A stretch of DNA of 64,000 nt from contig CM037590.1 of NCBI GenBank assembly GCA_021018995.1, positions 45,696,287 to 45,760,286 on the forward strand, read 5' to 3'. The notes beneath the pieces were generated by a model that was not told the origin of the DNA, ran no database searches, and worked only from the letters and a program-made list of their open reading frames with translations. This document shows, piece by piece, positions 1 through 11,844 of this stretch; position 1 is the first letter of the stretch; each line of letters starts with the position of its first letter. The position numbers and the translations under genes are program-made. Source of the stretch: Chloranthus sessilifolius. Lineage: Eukaryota; Streptophyta; Magnoliopsida; Chloranthales; Chloranthaceae.

Positions 1-259
1 CTGAGTTTGCACTGCGTGCATCAAGCCCGTTTTCAACCGCAGGGCGCTTAACTTGTAATAAAAAAATTCTCACCGAAATCATATTAAAAATGCTATAGGG
101 GCGCTATTTAGTACTTATCCCGAAAAAGAAGGGAGATATAGATTTTAAGAAGGATAGAAATCTGACACGTTCTTTTCGCCGACTGTTGTACGCGGTTTTT
201 TAAGTACCAAAAGGAGGAGTCTAATTATAACTAACGTACCAGAAAACTCCACCGCTCGC

Positions 260-267
260 TATATAAT
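260..267 (+). promoter_or_regulatory. TATA box of array NAC copy 1
   Basis: TATATAAT lies in the context CTCGCTATATAATTAATGAG, about 130 bp before the NAC ATG. The same block occurs in every unit and, slightly altered, before the intact NAC gene at 51 kb (TATA at 51268-51275). That conservation, rather than the box alone, supports a core promoter. Confidence 0.6.
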
Positions 268-393
268 TAATGAGACGTCCAAGAATCATTATACACGTTC
301 TTTATTATTATAAATACAATAAAATTATCTCTGTTCCACTTACCTCTGTTAGATACTTCTTCCTTGTTAATTCTCTTCTTCGGTCTTTATGAT

Positions 394-1232
394 ATGTTGA
401 TACCACCACCAGGCTTTAGGTTTGTTCCAACAGATGCGGAGTTAGTGGTCGACTACCTTGAGAAAAAGCTTCTCAATCAAGAGCTTCGATGCGATAAAAT
501 TCACGTGGTGGAGTTATATGAGCACACCCCACAGGAGCTTATAGGTTTGTACTTCTGTTCTTTGTTTATAAATTTTTATTTTTATTTTTATTTCTTATAT
601 TCTGTTTCTTGTTATTTCTTTTTTATTTTATATATATTTTACAAGATAGAAACTGCAAAATTTAAATTTATGTCACTTCATTAAATATGGCGGTTTTTTT
701 TGTCAATTTATAGATAGGTTCAAGGCGCGAAAAAATTTGTTTTATTTTAACCCAAAGGATGAGTTCAAAGGAAGGACGAAGAGATGAGTAAAAGGTGAAA
801 CTGGTTATGGGAACCTTACAGGTTCGGACACACCAATCATAGATGATGAAGGCCAACAAATTGGGAAAAGGGGATCCCTGGTCTTTTATATGGGCAAAGG
901 GAAAACAGCCACCAAAACAGACTATATCATGCACGAGTTAAAGAATAACGGGAAGCCTAATCCGGTAAATATTATTTTATTTAAAATATTAATTTTTTCA
1001 CTATATCGATATTACCTTACGCTAACAAGTGCCTATTATTAATATTCCTTCAAATGTGTAGGGAGAAAAAGAATGGGTGATTTGCCAAATACATGATAAC
1101 ACCAAAATTAAGAAGCAAAACCAAGTGAGGATCAACACCATCACCGTCCCTCCCCCTCCTCTGAATCAATCAAATCCTCCTCCTAAGAAACCCCGTCTAA
1201 ACCCAAATGATCAATGGTCATTTCAATGCTAA
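394..1232 (+). pseudogene. NAC transcription factor fragment, array copy 1
   Basis: NAC proteins are plant-specific DNA-binding regulators. Exon 1 (394-544) opens with MLIPPPGFRFVPTDAEL, which is NAC subdomain A, and ends in phase 1 before GTTTGT. Exon 2 (714-964) has LFYFNPKDEF, the subdomain C region and FYMGKGKTATKTDYIMHEL (subdomain D). Exon 3 (1062 onward) has GEKEWVICQIHDN (subdomain E). Lesions are an in-frame TGA at 785-787, loss of the conserved Trp in GYWK (reads GYGN), and a two-base loss in exon 3 that leads to TAA at 1230. The introns keep GT..AG ends. The C-terminal region is replaced by unrelated inverted DNA at about 1282. Confidence 0.85.
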
Positions 1233-1281
1233 CCGCATCATCTCAAGCCACACCCCTGTCTCCTCCTTTTCACCTCCTATT

Positions 1282-2230
1282 CATCTCAAGTCAATAATAA
1301 GATCCATGGTGTGAAACAAACAAAATCACCAAAAACAGCGCTAAAAGAATTATAATAGATAGATCAAAAGTCCTGAGAAAACCTAATATAACAGAAACAT
1401 CTAATCATCCACCTACACAACACATCATCACTCAGATCACGCATATAATCAACGCAAAAATATAAATAAAAATTAAAAAAATAAATCCAAAGGATCAAGA
1501 GAAAAAAGTGGAGAAACAAGTATCTCAAAAAGAAAATAAAAGTTTACAACAGAAAGAGGAAATGTGAACAGAGATGACCAGAGATATGACCGGAAAATAC
1601 CTTATCGTCTCCCATCTCCGGCGAATCTGATCGGAAACCAGCTCAGCTTCTCTCTCTCTCTCTCTCTCTCCTCTCGTCTCCTCGCTTGTCTAAACTCCAA
1701 AATTCGAATAGAAAACATAAATAAATAGATATAATAAAGTGATTTGAGAGTTCGACGCCGATCAAAATCACTCTAAGTTCGAAAATCGCCTAATCAACGC
1801 ATCCACGCGAACAAAAAAAAAAAATCAAATGAAGCGATTCGAGAGATCCATACGGACATACCGATTAAACCGAGATCTGAAACAAAACCATGCCGAAATA
1901 AATCTTTAATCGATACGAAAACGAAGAATATGAATAGAACACAGGTTTCAAACGAAATTAGGGTTAGGAAGAGCAATTGAGAGCTCGACAGAGATCTCTG
2001 GAAACCCCTAATTCCGATCGAGACCCTAGCTTCGTTAATTTTTTTAAGAGAGTGGGAGATTGGAGAAAGAGATTAGAGAGAAAAATTGGAGATCGATTAG
2101 GGTTCGGAGAGAAGAAAGGGTTCGCTTGGGGTTTTCCCTCTCGGAGATTACAGAAAGCGAGAGAGAGTTGTCACCTCGCCTCGCGATGAGTTACGTGAAG
2201 TATGATTATATCTGTATACTTATATAAGGT
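1282..2230 (-). promoter_or_regulatory. Inverted promoter, 5' leader and first exon of another gene, unit 1
   Basis: Read on the - strand this looks like the start of a host gene: a TATA box (plus-strand 2219-2228), a CT- and AACCCTAA-rich leader with a CT run (about 1650-1672), then ATG at 1615-1613 coding M-G-D-D-K, followed by GTATTT as a probable splice donor at 1600. The rest, to about 1282, reads as T-rich intron. No further exon is present, so the parent gene cannot be named. It faces the NAC fragment tail to tail. The role is inferred from sequence style only. Confidence 0.55.
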
Positions 2231-2267
2231 GAGGCTAAGTTAAGTTATTTGCAGCCAAATTAGATCT

Positions 2268-2541
2268 GTTGGTGACGGCTTCAGTCGTCTCTGTTAATTA
2301 GTAAGACTTTTAGAGACGGTTTTTCAAGTAGTCTTTAAAGTTTCTATTGCCTCTACATGATTAGAACCCTATAGAGACCATCTTTACCGTCTCTATATGT
2401 TATTTAATCTGAGGAGACCGCTTAGTCTCTAATAAAAGCATTCAAGACGGCTTTGGAATGGGCGTCTCTAAAAATTGGATATTCGTGAAGGCTTCTAAAA
2501 GCCGTCTATAACAGCCTCCAAAAGTCTTTATTTTTGTAGTG
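2268..2541 (+). mobile_element. CACTA-type 3' terminus, unit 1
   Basis: The stretch ends in TTTTTGTAGTG, the inverse of the CACTACAAAAA end typical of CACTA/EnSpm elements. It is preceded by repeated GAGACGG / CCGTCTC motifs, including an inverted pair flanking CTTCTAAAAG in the better-kept copies, as in CACTA subterminal regions. No matching CACTACAAAAA start is visible in the unit, so it is a truncated end or the other end has been lost. Confidence 0.6.
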
Positions 2542-2778
2542 ATTGATTGTGTTGATGGCGAAGGAAGGGGGTTGCTAGAGATTGGATGGTAATTTTCTTG
2601 TTGAAATCATTTGCACCTTTGTTCACCGAATCGAGTTAAGTGCACCCAGTATTAAAGTCGATGAGAGATTGCCAAAAGATCGATGGCTGAAATCCTTGTT
2701 TGTATTGATTTTGTTGATGATGCAGGAAGCTTTATCTTAAAAGTGCAAAATACTAATCTCCATTATAAAAGTTACCAG
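2542..2778. other. Spacer between the CACTA end and the next unit head
   Basis: This is unique-looking spacer, repeated once per unit. It contains TTGATGATGCAG followed by GAAGC, which resembles a splice acceptor, but no coding frame is supported. I see no further feature in it. Confidence 0.4.
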
Positions 2779-2982
2779 CTGAGTTTGCACGGTGCATCAA
2801 GCGGCCCGTTTTCAACCTGCAGGGGCGCTAACTTGTAATATAAAAAAATACTCACCGAAATCATATTAAAAATGCTATAGCTGAGTTTGCACCGTGCATC
2901 AAGCGGCCCGTTTTCAACCTGCAGGGGCGCTAACTTGTAATATAAAAAAATTCTCACCGAAATCATATTAAAAATGCTATAG
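2779..2982 (+). repeat. Direct duplication of the 102-bp unit head
   Basis: Two adjacent copies, starting at 2779 and 2881, begin CTGAGTTTGCAC and end AAAATGCTATAG. They differ by a few bases. The same pair recurs near 5611/5714, 8469/8571, 11346/11448, 14204/14307, 17032/17126 and 19840/19936. Only the second copy continues into GGGGCGCTATTTAG. The window begins with one such second copy. Confidence 0.9.
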
Positions 2983-3277
2983 GGGCGCTATTTAGTACTT
3001 ATCCCGAAAAAGAAGGGAGATATAGATTTTAAGAAGGATAGAAATCTGACACGTTCTTTTCGCCGACTGTTGTACGCGGTTTTTTAAGTACCAAAAGGAG
3101 GAGTCTAATTATAACTAACGTACCAGAAAACTCCACCGCTCGCTATATAATTAATGAGACGTCCAAGAATCATTATACACGTTCTTTATTATTATAAATA
3201 CAATAAAATTATCTCTGTTCCACTTACCTCTGTTAGATACTTCTTCCTTGTTAATTCTCTTCTTCGGTCTTTATGAT

Positions 3278-4173
3278 ATGTTGATACCACCACCAGGCTT
3301 TAGGTTTGTTCCAACAGATGCGGAGTTACTGGTCGACTACCTTGAGAAAAAGCTTCTCAATCAAGAGCTTCGATAAAATTCACGTGGTGGAGTTATATGA
3401 GCACCCCAGAGCTTATAGGTTTGTACATTCTTTGTTTATAAATTTTATTTTTATTTTATTTCTTATATTCTGCTTTCTTGTTATTTCTTTTTTATTTTAT
3501 ATATATTTTACAAGATAGAAACGCAAAATTTAAATTTATGTCACTTCATTAAATATGGCGGTTTTTTTGTCAATTTATAGATAGGTTCAAGGCTAAAATT
3601 TGTTTTATTTTAACCCAAAGGATGAGTTCGGAAGGAAGGACGAAGAGATTAGTAAAAGGTGAAACTGGTTATTGGAAACTTAGTGTTGGAAACACCAATC
3701 ATAGATGATGAAGGCCAACAAATTGGGAAAAAGGATCCTCGCTTTTATATGGGCAAAGGGAAAACAGCCACCAAAGCAGACTATATCATGCACGAGTTAA
3801 AGAATAACGGAAGCCTAATCCGGTAAATATTATTTTATTTAAAATATTAATTTTTCACTATATCGATATTACCTACGCTAACAAGTGCCTATTATTAATA
3901 TTCCTTCAAATGTGTAGGGAGAAAAAGAATGGGTGATTTGCCAAATACATGATAACACCAAAATTAAGAAGCAAAACCAAGTGAGGATCAACACCATCAC
4001 CGTCCCTCCCCCTCCTCTGAATCAATCAAATCCTCCTCCTAAGAAACCCTGCCTAAAACCCAAATGATCAATCTGGTCATTTCAATGCTAACCGCCGCAT
4101 CTCAAGCCAACCCTCTGTCTCCTCCTTTTCACCTCCTATTCATCTCAAGTCAATAATAAGATCCATGGTGTGA
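3278..4173 (+). pseudogene. NAC fragment, array copy 2
   Basis: The exon layout matches copy 1 (exons about 3278-3418, 3581-3832, 3918-4173). Loss of three bases in exon 1 puts TAA directly after the LLNQELR segment at 3374-3376. A further deletion shortens the HTPQEL segment before the donor. Exon 2 keeps GRTKRLVKGETGYWKL, then shifts frame before the IIDDEGQQ segment. Exon 3 starts in the correct phase with GEKEWVICQIHDN but shifts at the proline-rich segment. It is not translatable as a NAC protein. Confidence 0.85.
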
Positions 4174-5100
4174 AACAAACAAAATCACCAAAAACAGCGC
4201 TAAAAGAATTATAATAGATAGATCAAAAGTCCCGAGAAAACCTAATATATGTAAACATCTAATCATCCACCTACACAACACATCATCACTCAGATCACGC
4301 ATATAATCAACGCAAAAATATAAATAAAAATTAAAAAAATAAATCCAAAGGATCAAGAGAAAAAAGTGGAGAAACAAGTATCTCAAAAAGAAAATAAAAG
4401 TTTACAATAGAAAGAGGAAATGTGAACAGAGATGACCAGAGATATGACCGGAAAATACCTTATCGTCTCCCATCTCGTGAATCGATGGAAACCATTTCGA
4501 CTTCTCTCTCTCTCTCTCTCTCCTCTCGTCTCCTCGCTTGTCTAAACTCCAAAATTCGAATAGAAAACATAAATAAATAGATATAATAAAGTGATTTGAG
4601 AGTTCGACGCCGATCAAAATCACTCTAAGTTCGAAAATCGCCTAATCAACGCATCCACGCGAACAAAAAAAAAAAATCAAATGAAGCGATTCGAGAGATC
4701 CATACGGACATACCGATTAAACCGAGATCTGAAACAAAACCATGCCGAAATAAATCTTTAATCGATACGAAAACGAAGAATATGAATAGAACACAGGTTT
4801 CAAACGAAATTAGGGTTAGGAAGAGCAATTGAGAGCTCGAGATCTCTGGAAACCCCTAATTCCGATCGAGACCCTAGCTTCGTTAATTTTTTTAAGAGAG
4901 TGGGAGATTGGAGAAAGAGATTAGAGAGAAAAATTGGAGATCGATTAGGGTTCGGAGAGAAGAAAGGGTTCGCTTGGGGTTTTCCCTCTCGGAGATTACA
5001 GAAAGCGAGAGAGTTGTCACCGCCTCGCGATGAGTTACGTGAAGTATGATTATATCTCGTATACTTATATAAGGTGAGGCTAAGTTAAGTTATTTGCACA
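4174..5100 (-). promoter_or_regulatory. Inverted gene leader, unit 2
   Basis: This copy of the unit 1 leader keeps the M-G-D-D-K start and the TATA box (plus-strand 5064-5073). The segment just upstream of the ATG is altered by several small losses near 4474-4502. Confidence 0.5.
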
Positions 5101-5107
5101 AATTAGA

Positions 5108-5383
5108 TACAGGACGGCTTGCCGTCTCTCATAATTAGTAAGACTTTTAGAGACGGTTTTTCAAGTAGTCTTTAAAGTTTCTATTGCCTCTACATGATTA
5201 GAACCCTATAGAGACCATCTTTACCGCCTCTATATGTTATTTATCTGAGGAGACTGCTTTAGCCCGTCTCTAATAAAAGCATTCAAGACGGCTTTGGAAT
5301 GGGCGTCTCTAATAATTGGTTATTGGAGACGGCTTCTAAAAGCCCTCTCCTATAACAGCCTCAAAAGTCTTTATTTTGTAGTG
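5108..5383 (+). mobile_element. CACTA-type terminus, unit 2
   Basis: It ends TTTTGTAGTG at 5383. The inverted GAGACGG / CCGTCTC pair is damaged here: the right arm reads CCCTCTCC. Confidence 0.55.
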
Positions 5384-6101
5384 ATTGATTGTGTTGATGG
5401 CGAAGGAAGGGGTTGCTAGAGATTGGATGGTAATTTTCTTGTTGAAATCATTTGCACCTTTGTTCACCGAATCGAGTTAAGTGCACCCAGTATTAAAGTC
5501 GATGAGAGATTGCCAAAAGATCGATGGCTGAAATCCTTGTTTGTATTGATTTTGTTGATGATGCAGAAGCTTTATCTTAAAAGTGCAAAATACTAATCTC
5601 CATTATAAAAAGTTACCAAATGAGTTTGCACGGTGCATCAAGCGCCCGTTTTCAACTGGGCGCTAACTTGTAATATAAAAAATACTCACCGAAATCATAT
5701 TAAAATGCTATAGCTGAGTTTGCACTGCATCAAGCGTCTGCTTTCAACCGCAGGGCGCTTAACTTGTAATATAAAAAATTCTCACCGAAATCATATTAAA
5801 AATGCTATAGGGCGCTATTTAGTACTTATCCGAAAAGAAGGAGATATAGATTTTAAGAAGGATAGAAATCTGACACGTTCTTTTCGCCGACTGTTGTACG
5901 CGGTTTTTTAAGTACCAAAAGGAGGAGTCTAATTATAACTAACGTACCAGAAAACTCCACCGCTCGCTATATAATTAATGAGACGTCCAAGAATCATTAT
6001 ACACGTTCTTTATTATTATAAATACAATAAAATTATCTCTGTTCCACTTACCTCTGTTAGATACTTCTTCCTTGTTAATTCTCTTCTTCGGTCTTTATGA
6101 T

Positions 6102-7030
6102 ATGTTGATACCACCACGGGCTTTAGGTTTGTTCGAACAGATGCGGAGTTACTGGTCGACTACCTTGAGAAAATGCTTCTCAATCAAGAGCTTCGATGCG
6201 ATAAAATTCACGTGGTGGAGTTATATGAGCACACCCCACAGGAGCTTATAGGTTTGTACTTCTGTTCTTTGTTTATAAATTTTTATTTTTGATTTTATTT
6301 CTTATATTCTGTTTCTTGTTATTTCTTTTTTATTTTATATATATTTTACAAGATAGAAACTGCAAAATTTAAATTTATGTCACTTCATTAAATATGGCGG
6401 TTTTTTTTGTCAATTTATAGATAGGTTCAAGGCGCCGGGCGAAAAATTTGTTTTTATTTTAACCCAAAGGATGAGTTGGATGAGTGGAAGGACGAAGAGA
6501 TTAGTAAAAGGTGAAACTGGTTATTGGAAACTTATGTGTTCGGAAACACCAATCATAGATGATGAAGGCCAACAAATTGGGAAAAAGGATCCCTGCCTTT
6601 TATATGGGCAAAGGGAAAACAGCCACCAAAACAGACTATATCATGCACGAGTTAAAGAATAACGGGAAGCCTAATCCGGTAAATATTATTTTATTTAAAA
6701 TATTAATTTTTTCACTATATCGATATTACCTTACGCTAACAAGTGCCTATTATTAATATTCCTTCAAATGTGTAGGGAGAAAAAGAATGGGTGATTTGCC
6801 AAATACATGATAACACCAAAATTAAGAAGCAAAACCAAGTGAGGATCAACACCATCACCGTCCCTCCCCCTCCTCTGAATCAATCAAATCCTCCTCCTAA
6901 GAAACCCCGTCTAAACCCAAATGATCAATCTGGTCATTTCAATGCTAACCGCCGCATCTCAAGCCAACCCTCTGTCTCCTCCTTTTCACCTCCTATTCAT
7001 CTCAAGTCAATAATAAGATCCATGGTGTGA
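6102..7030 (+). pseudogene. NAC fragment, array copy 3
   Basis: Exons are about 6102-6251, 6421-6678 and 6776-7030. One base is lost in the PPPGF segment of exon 1, so the rest of subdomain A is out of frame. Exon 2 keeps the GYWKL motif but changes frame again after IGKKDP. Exon 3 is fully open from GEKEW to the chimeric end SIIRSMV, whose last residues come from the inverted leader rather than from NAC. Confidence 0.85.
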
Positions 7031-7940
7031 AACAAACAAAATCACCAAAAACAGCGCTAAAAGAATTATAATAGATAGATCAAAAGTCCTGAGAAAACCT
7101 AATATAACAGAAACATCTAATCATCCACCTACACAACACATCATCACTCAGATCACGCATATAATCAACGCAAAAATATAAATAAAAATTAAAAAAATAA
7201 ATCCAAAGGATCAAGAGAAAAAAGTGGAGAAACAAGTATCTCAAAAAGAAAATAAAAGTTTACAATAGAAAGAGGAAATGTGAACAGAGATGACGAGATA
7301 TGACCGAAAATACCTTATCGCTCTCCCATCTCCGAATCGAATCGATCGGAAACCACCACTTCTCTCTCTCTCTCCCTCCTCGCTTGTCTAAACTCCAAAA
7401 TTGAATAGAAAACATAAATAAATAGATATAATAAAGTGATTTGAGAGTTCGACGATCAAAATCACTCTAAGTTCAAATCGCCTAATCAACGCATCCACGC
7501 AACAAAAAAAAAATCAAATGAAGCGATTCGAGAGTTCCATACGGACATACCAATTAAACCGAGATCTGATACAAAACCATGCGGAAATAAATCTTTAATT
7601 GATAGGATAACAAACAGTATGAACTGAAATCACTATTCAAACGAAATTAGGGTTAGGAAGAGCAATTGAGAGCTCGACGAGATCTCTGAAACCCCTAATT
7701 CGATCGAGACCCTAGCCGTAATTTTTTAAGAGAGTGGGAGATTGGAGAAAGAGATTAGAGAGAAAAATTGGAGATCGATTAGGGTTCGGAGAGAAGAAAG
7801 GGTTCGCTTGGGGTTTTCCCTCTCGGAGATTACAGAAAGCGAGAGAGAGTTGTCACCTCGCCTCGCGATGAGTTACGTGAAGTATGATTATATCTGTATA
7901 CTTATATAAGGTGAGGCTAAGTTAAGTTATTTGCAGCCAA
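7031..7940 (-). promoter_or_regulatory. Inverted gene leader, unit 3
   Basis: The TATA box is kept at plus-strand 7911-7920. The short coding start has a one-base insertion (CTTATCGCTCTCCCAT on the + strand), and the CT run is much shorter than in unit 1. Changes are dense from about 7290 to 7720 and then almost absent. Confidence 0.5.
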
Positions 7941-7948
7941 ATTAGATC

Positions 7949-8231
7949 TGTTGGTGACGGCTTCAGTCGTCTCTGTTAATTAGTAAGACTTTTAGAGACG
8001 GTTTTTCAAGTAGTCTTTAAAGTTTCTATTGCCTCTACATGATTAGAACCCTATAGAGACCATCTTTACCGTCTCTATATGTTATTTAATACAGGGAGAC
8101 TGCTTTAGCCCGTCTCTAATAAAAGCATTCAAGACGGCTTTGGAATGGGCGTCTCTAATAATTGGTTATTGGAGACGGCTTCTAAAAGCCGTCTCCTATA
8201 ACAGCCTCCAAAAGTCTTTATTTTTGTAGTG
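7949..8231 (+). mobile_element. CACTA-type terminus, unit 3
   Basis: This is one of the better-kept copies: the inverted pair around CTTCTAAAAG reads GGAGACGG on the left and CCGTCTCC on the right, and it ends TTTTTGTAGTG at 8231. Confidence 0.6.
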
Positions 8232-8966
8232 ATTGATTGTGTTGATGGCGAAGGAAGGGGGTTGCTAGAGATTGGATGGTAATTTTCTTGTTGAAATCAT
8301 TTGCACCTTTGTTCACCGAATCGAGTTAAGTGCACCCAGTATTAAAGTCGATGAGAGATTGCCAAAAGATCGATGGCTGAAATCCTTGTTTGTATTGATT
8401 TTGTTGATGATGCAGGAAGCTTTATCTTAAAAGTGCAAAATACTAATCTCCATTATAAAAGTTACCAGCTGAGTTTGCACGGTGCATCAAGCGGCCCGTT
8501 TTCAACCTGCAGGGGCGCTAACTTGTAATATAAAAAAATACTCACCGAAATCATATTAAAAATGCTATAGCTGAGTTTGCACCGTGCATCAAGCGGCCCG
8601 TTTTCAACCTGCAGGGGCGCTAACTTGTAATATAAAAAAATTCTCACCGAAATCATATTAAAAATGCTATAGGGGCGCTATTTAGTACTTATCCCGAAAA
8701 AGAAGGGAGATATAGATTTTAAGAAGGATAGAAATCTGACACGTTCTTTTCGCCGACTGTTGTACGCGGTTTTTTAAGTACCAAAAGGAGGAGTCTAATT
8801 ATAACTAACGTACCAGAAAACTCCACCGCTCGCTATATAATTAATGAGACGTCCAAGAATCATTATACACGTTCTTTATTATTATAAATACAATAAAATT
8901 ATCTCTGTTCCACTTACCTCTGTTAGATACTTCTTCCTTGTTAATTCTCTTCTTGGTCTTTATGAT

Positions 8967-9882
8967 ATGTTGATACCACCACCGTGCTTTTAGGTTTGTT
9001 CCAACAGATGCGGAGTTACTGGTCGACTACCTTGAGAAAAAGCTTCTCAATCAAGAGCTTCGATGCGATAAAATTCACGTGGTGGAGTTATATGAGCACA
9101 CCCCACAGGAGCTTATAGGTTTGTACTTCTGTTCTTTGTTTATAAATTTTTATTTTTATTTTTATTTCTTATATTCTGTTTGTTATTTCTTTTTATTTTA
9201 TATATATTTTACAAGATAGAAACGCAAAAATTTAAATTTATGTCACTTCATTAAATATGTTTTTTTGTCAATTTATAGATAGGTTCAAGGCGAAAAATTT
9301 GTTTTTATTTTAACCCAAAGGATGAGTTCGGGCGGTGGAAGGACTAAGAGATTAGTAAAAGGTGAAACTGGTTATTGGAAACTTACTGTGTTCGGAAACA
9401 CCAATCATAGATGATGAAGGCCAACAAATTGGGAAAAAGGATCCTCGTTTTTTATATGGGCAAAGGGAAAGGAACCAAAAAAGCAGACTATATCATGCAC
9501 GAGTTAAAGAGTAACGGGAAGCCTAATCCGGTAAATATTATTTTATTTAAAATATTAATTTTTTCACTATATCGATATTACCTTACGCTAACAAGTGCCT
9601 ATTATTAATATTCCTTCAAATGTGTAGGGAGAAAAAGAATGGGTGATTTGCCAAATACATGATAACACCAAAATTAAGAAGCAAAACCAAGTGAGGATCA
9701 ACACCATCACCGTCCCTCCCCCTCCTCTGAATCAATCAAATCCTCCTCCTAAGAAACCCCGTCTAAACCCAAATGATCAATCTGGTCATTTCAATGCTAA
9801 CCGCCGCATCTCAAGCCAACCCTCTGTCTCCTCCTTTTCACCTCCTATTCATCTCAAGTCAATAATAAGATCCATGGTGTGA
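8967..9882 (+). pseudogene. NAC fragment, array copy 4
   Basis: Exons are about 8967-9118, 9279-9530 and 9628-9882. The GFRF motif is destroyed (CCGTGCTTTTAG gives an early stop). Exon 2 shifts frame after GETGYWKLT. Exon 3 is open to the chimeric SMV end. Confidence 0.85.
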
Positions 9883-10820
9883 AACAAACAAAATCACCAA
9901 AAACAGCGCTAAAAGAATTATAATAGATAGATCAAAAGTCCTGAGAAAACCTAATATAACAGAAACATCTAATCATCCACCTACACAACACATCATCACT
10001 CAGATCACGCATATAATCAACGCAAAAATATAAATAAAAATTAAAAAAATAAATCCAAAGGATCAAGAGAAAAAAGTGGAGAAACAAGTATCTCAAAAAG
10101 AAAATAAAAGTTTACAACAGAAAGAGGAAATGTGAACAGAGATGACCAGAGATATGACCGGAAAATACCTTATCGTCTCCCATCTCCGGCGAATCTGATC
10201 GGAAACCAGCTCAGCTTCTCTCTCTCTCTCTCCTCTCGTCTCCTCGCTTGTCTAAACTCCAAAATTCGAATAGAAAACATAAATAAATAGATATAATAAA
10301 GTGATTTGAGAGTTCGACGCCGATCAAAATCACTCTAAGTTCGAAAATCGCCTAATCAACGCATCCACGCGAACAAAAAAAAAAAATCAAATGAAGCGAT
10401 TCGAGAGATCCATACGGACATACCGATTAAACCGAGATCTGAAACAAAACCATGCCGAAATAAATCTTTAATCGATACGAAAACGAAGAATATGAATAGA
10501 ACATGGTGTTTCAAACGAAATTAGGGTTAGGAAGAGCAATTGAGAGCTCGACAGAGACCTCTGGAAACCCCTAATTCTGATCGAGACCCTAGCTTCGTTA
10601 ATTTTTTAAGAGAGTGGGAGATTGGAGAAAGAGATTAGAGAGAAAATTGGAGATCGATTAGGGTTCGAGAGAAGAAAGGGTTCGCTGGGGTTTTCCTCTG
10701 AGATTACGTAAAGCTTAGAGAGAGTTGTCACCTCGCCTCGCGATGAGTTACGTGAAGTATGATTATATCTCAGATACTTATATAAGGTGAGGCTAAGTTA
10801 AGTTATTTGCAGCCAAATTA
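9883..10820 (-). promoter_or_regulatory. Inverted gene leader, unit 4
   Basis: It keeps the M-G-D-D-K start and the TATA box at plus-strand 10777-10786. The CT run is shorter than in unit 1. Confidence 0.5.
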
Positions 10821-10824
10821 GATC

Positions 10825-11108
10825 TGTTGGTGACGGCTTCAGTCGTCTCTGTTAATTAGTAAGACTTTTAGAGACGGTTTTTCAAGTAGTCTTTAAAGTT
10901 TCTATTGCCTCTACATGATTAGAACCCTATAGAGACCATCTTTACCGTCTCTATATGTTATTTAATACAGGGAGACTGCTTTAGCCCGTCTCTAATAAAA
11001 GCATTCAAGACGGCTTTGGAATGGGCGTCTCTAATAATTGGTTATTGGAGACGGCTTCTAAAAGCCGTCTCCTATCTTTAACCTCCAAAAGTCTTTATTT
11101 TTGTAGTG
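10825..11108 (+). mobile_element. CACTA-type terminus, unit 4
   Basis: It ends TTTTTGTAGTG at 11108, with intact GAGACGG / CCGTCTC subterminal motifs and a small change after CTCCTAT. Confidence 0.6.
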
Positions 11109-11844
11109 ATTGATTGTGTTGATGGCGAAGGAAGGGGGTTGCTAGAGATTGGATGGTAATTTTCTTGTTGAAATCATTTGCACCTTTGTTCACCGAATCG
11201 AGTTAAGTGCACCCAGTATTAAAGTCGATGAGAGATTGCCAAAAGATCGATGGCTGAAATCCTTGTTTGTATTGATTTTGTTGATGATGCAGGAAGCTTT
11301 ATCTTAAAAGTGCAAAATACTAATCTCCATTATAAAAGTTACCAGCTGAGTTTGCACGGTGCATCAAGCGGCCCGTTTTCAACCTGCAGGGGCGCTAACT
11401 TGTAATATAAAAAAATACTCACCGAAATCATATTAAAAATGCTATAGCTGAGTTTGCACCGTGCATCAAGCGGCCCGTTTTCAACCTGCAGGGGCGCTAA
11501 CTTGTAATATAAAAAAATTCTCACCGAAATCATATTAAAAATGCTATAGGGGCGCTATTTAGTACTTATCCCGAAAAAGAAGGGAGATATAGATTTTAAG
11601 AAGGATAGAAATCTGACACGTTCTTTTCGCCGACTGTTGTACGCGGTTTTTTAAGTACCAAAAGGAGGAGTCTAATTATAACTAACGTACCAGAAAACTC
11701 CACCGCTCGCTATATAATTAATGAGACGTCCAAGAATCATTATACACGTTCTTTATTATTATAAATACAATAAAATTATCTCTGTTCCACTTACCACTGT
11801 TAGATACTTCTTCCTTGTTAATTCTCTTCTTCGGTCTTTATGAT

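Noticed and set aside
1794-1976. 60-codon hydrophobic frame on the - strand, repeated in several units
   Set aside because: It lies within the CT- and T-rich leader of the inverted gene fragment, upstream of its ATG, and shows no family motif.
2772-2966. 64-codon frame on the - strand, repeated at 8462 and 11339
   Set aside because: It is a translation of the doubled 102-bp head; the protein repeat only mirrors the DNA duplication.
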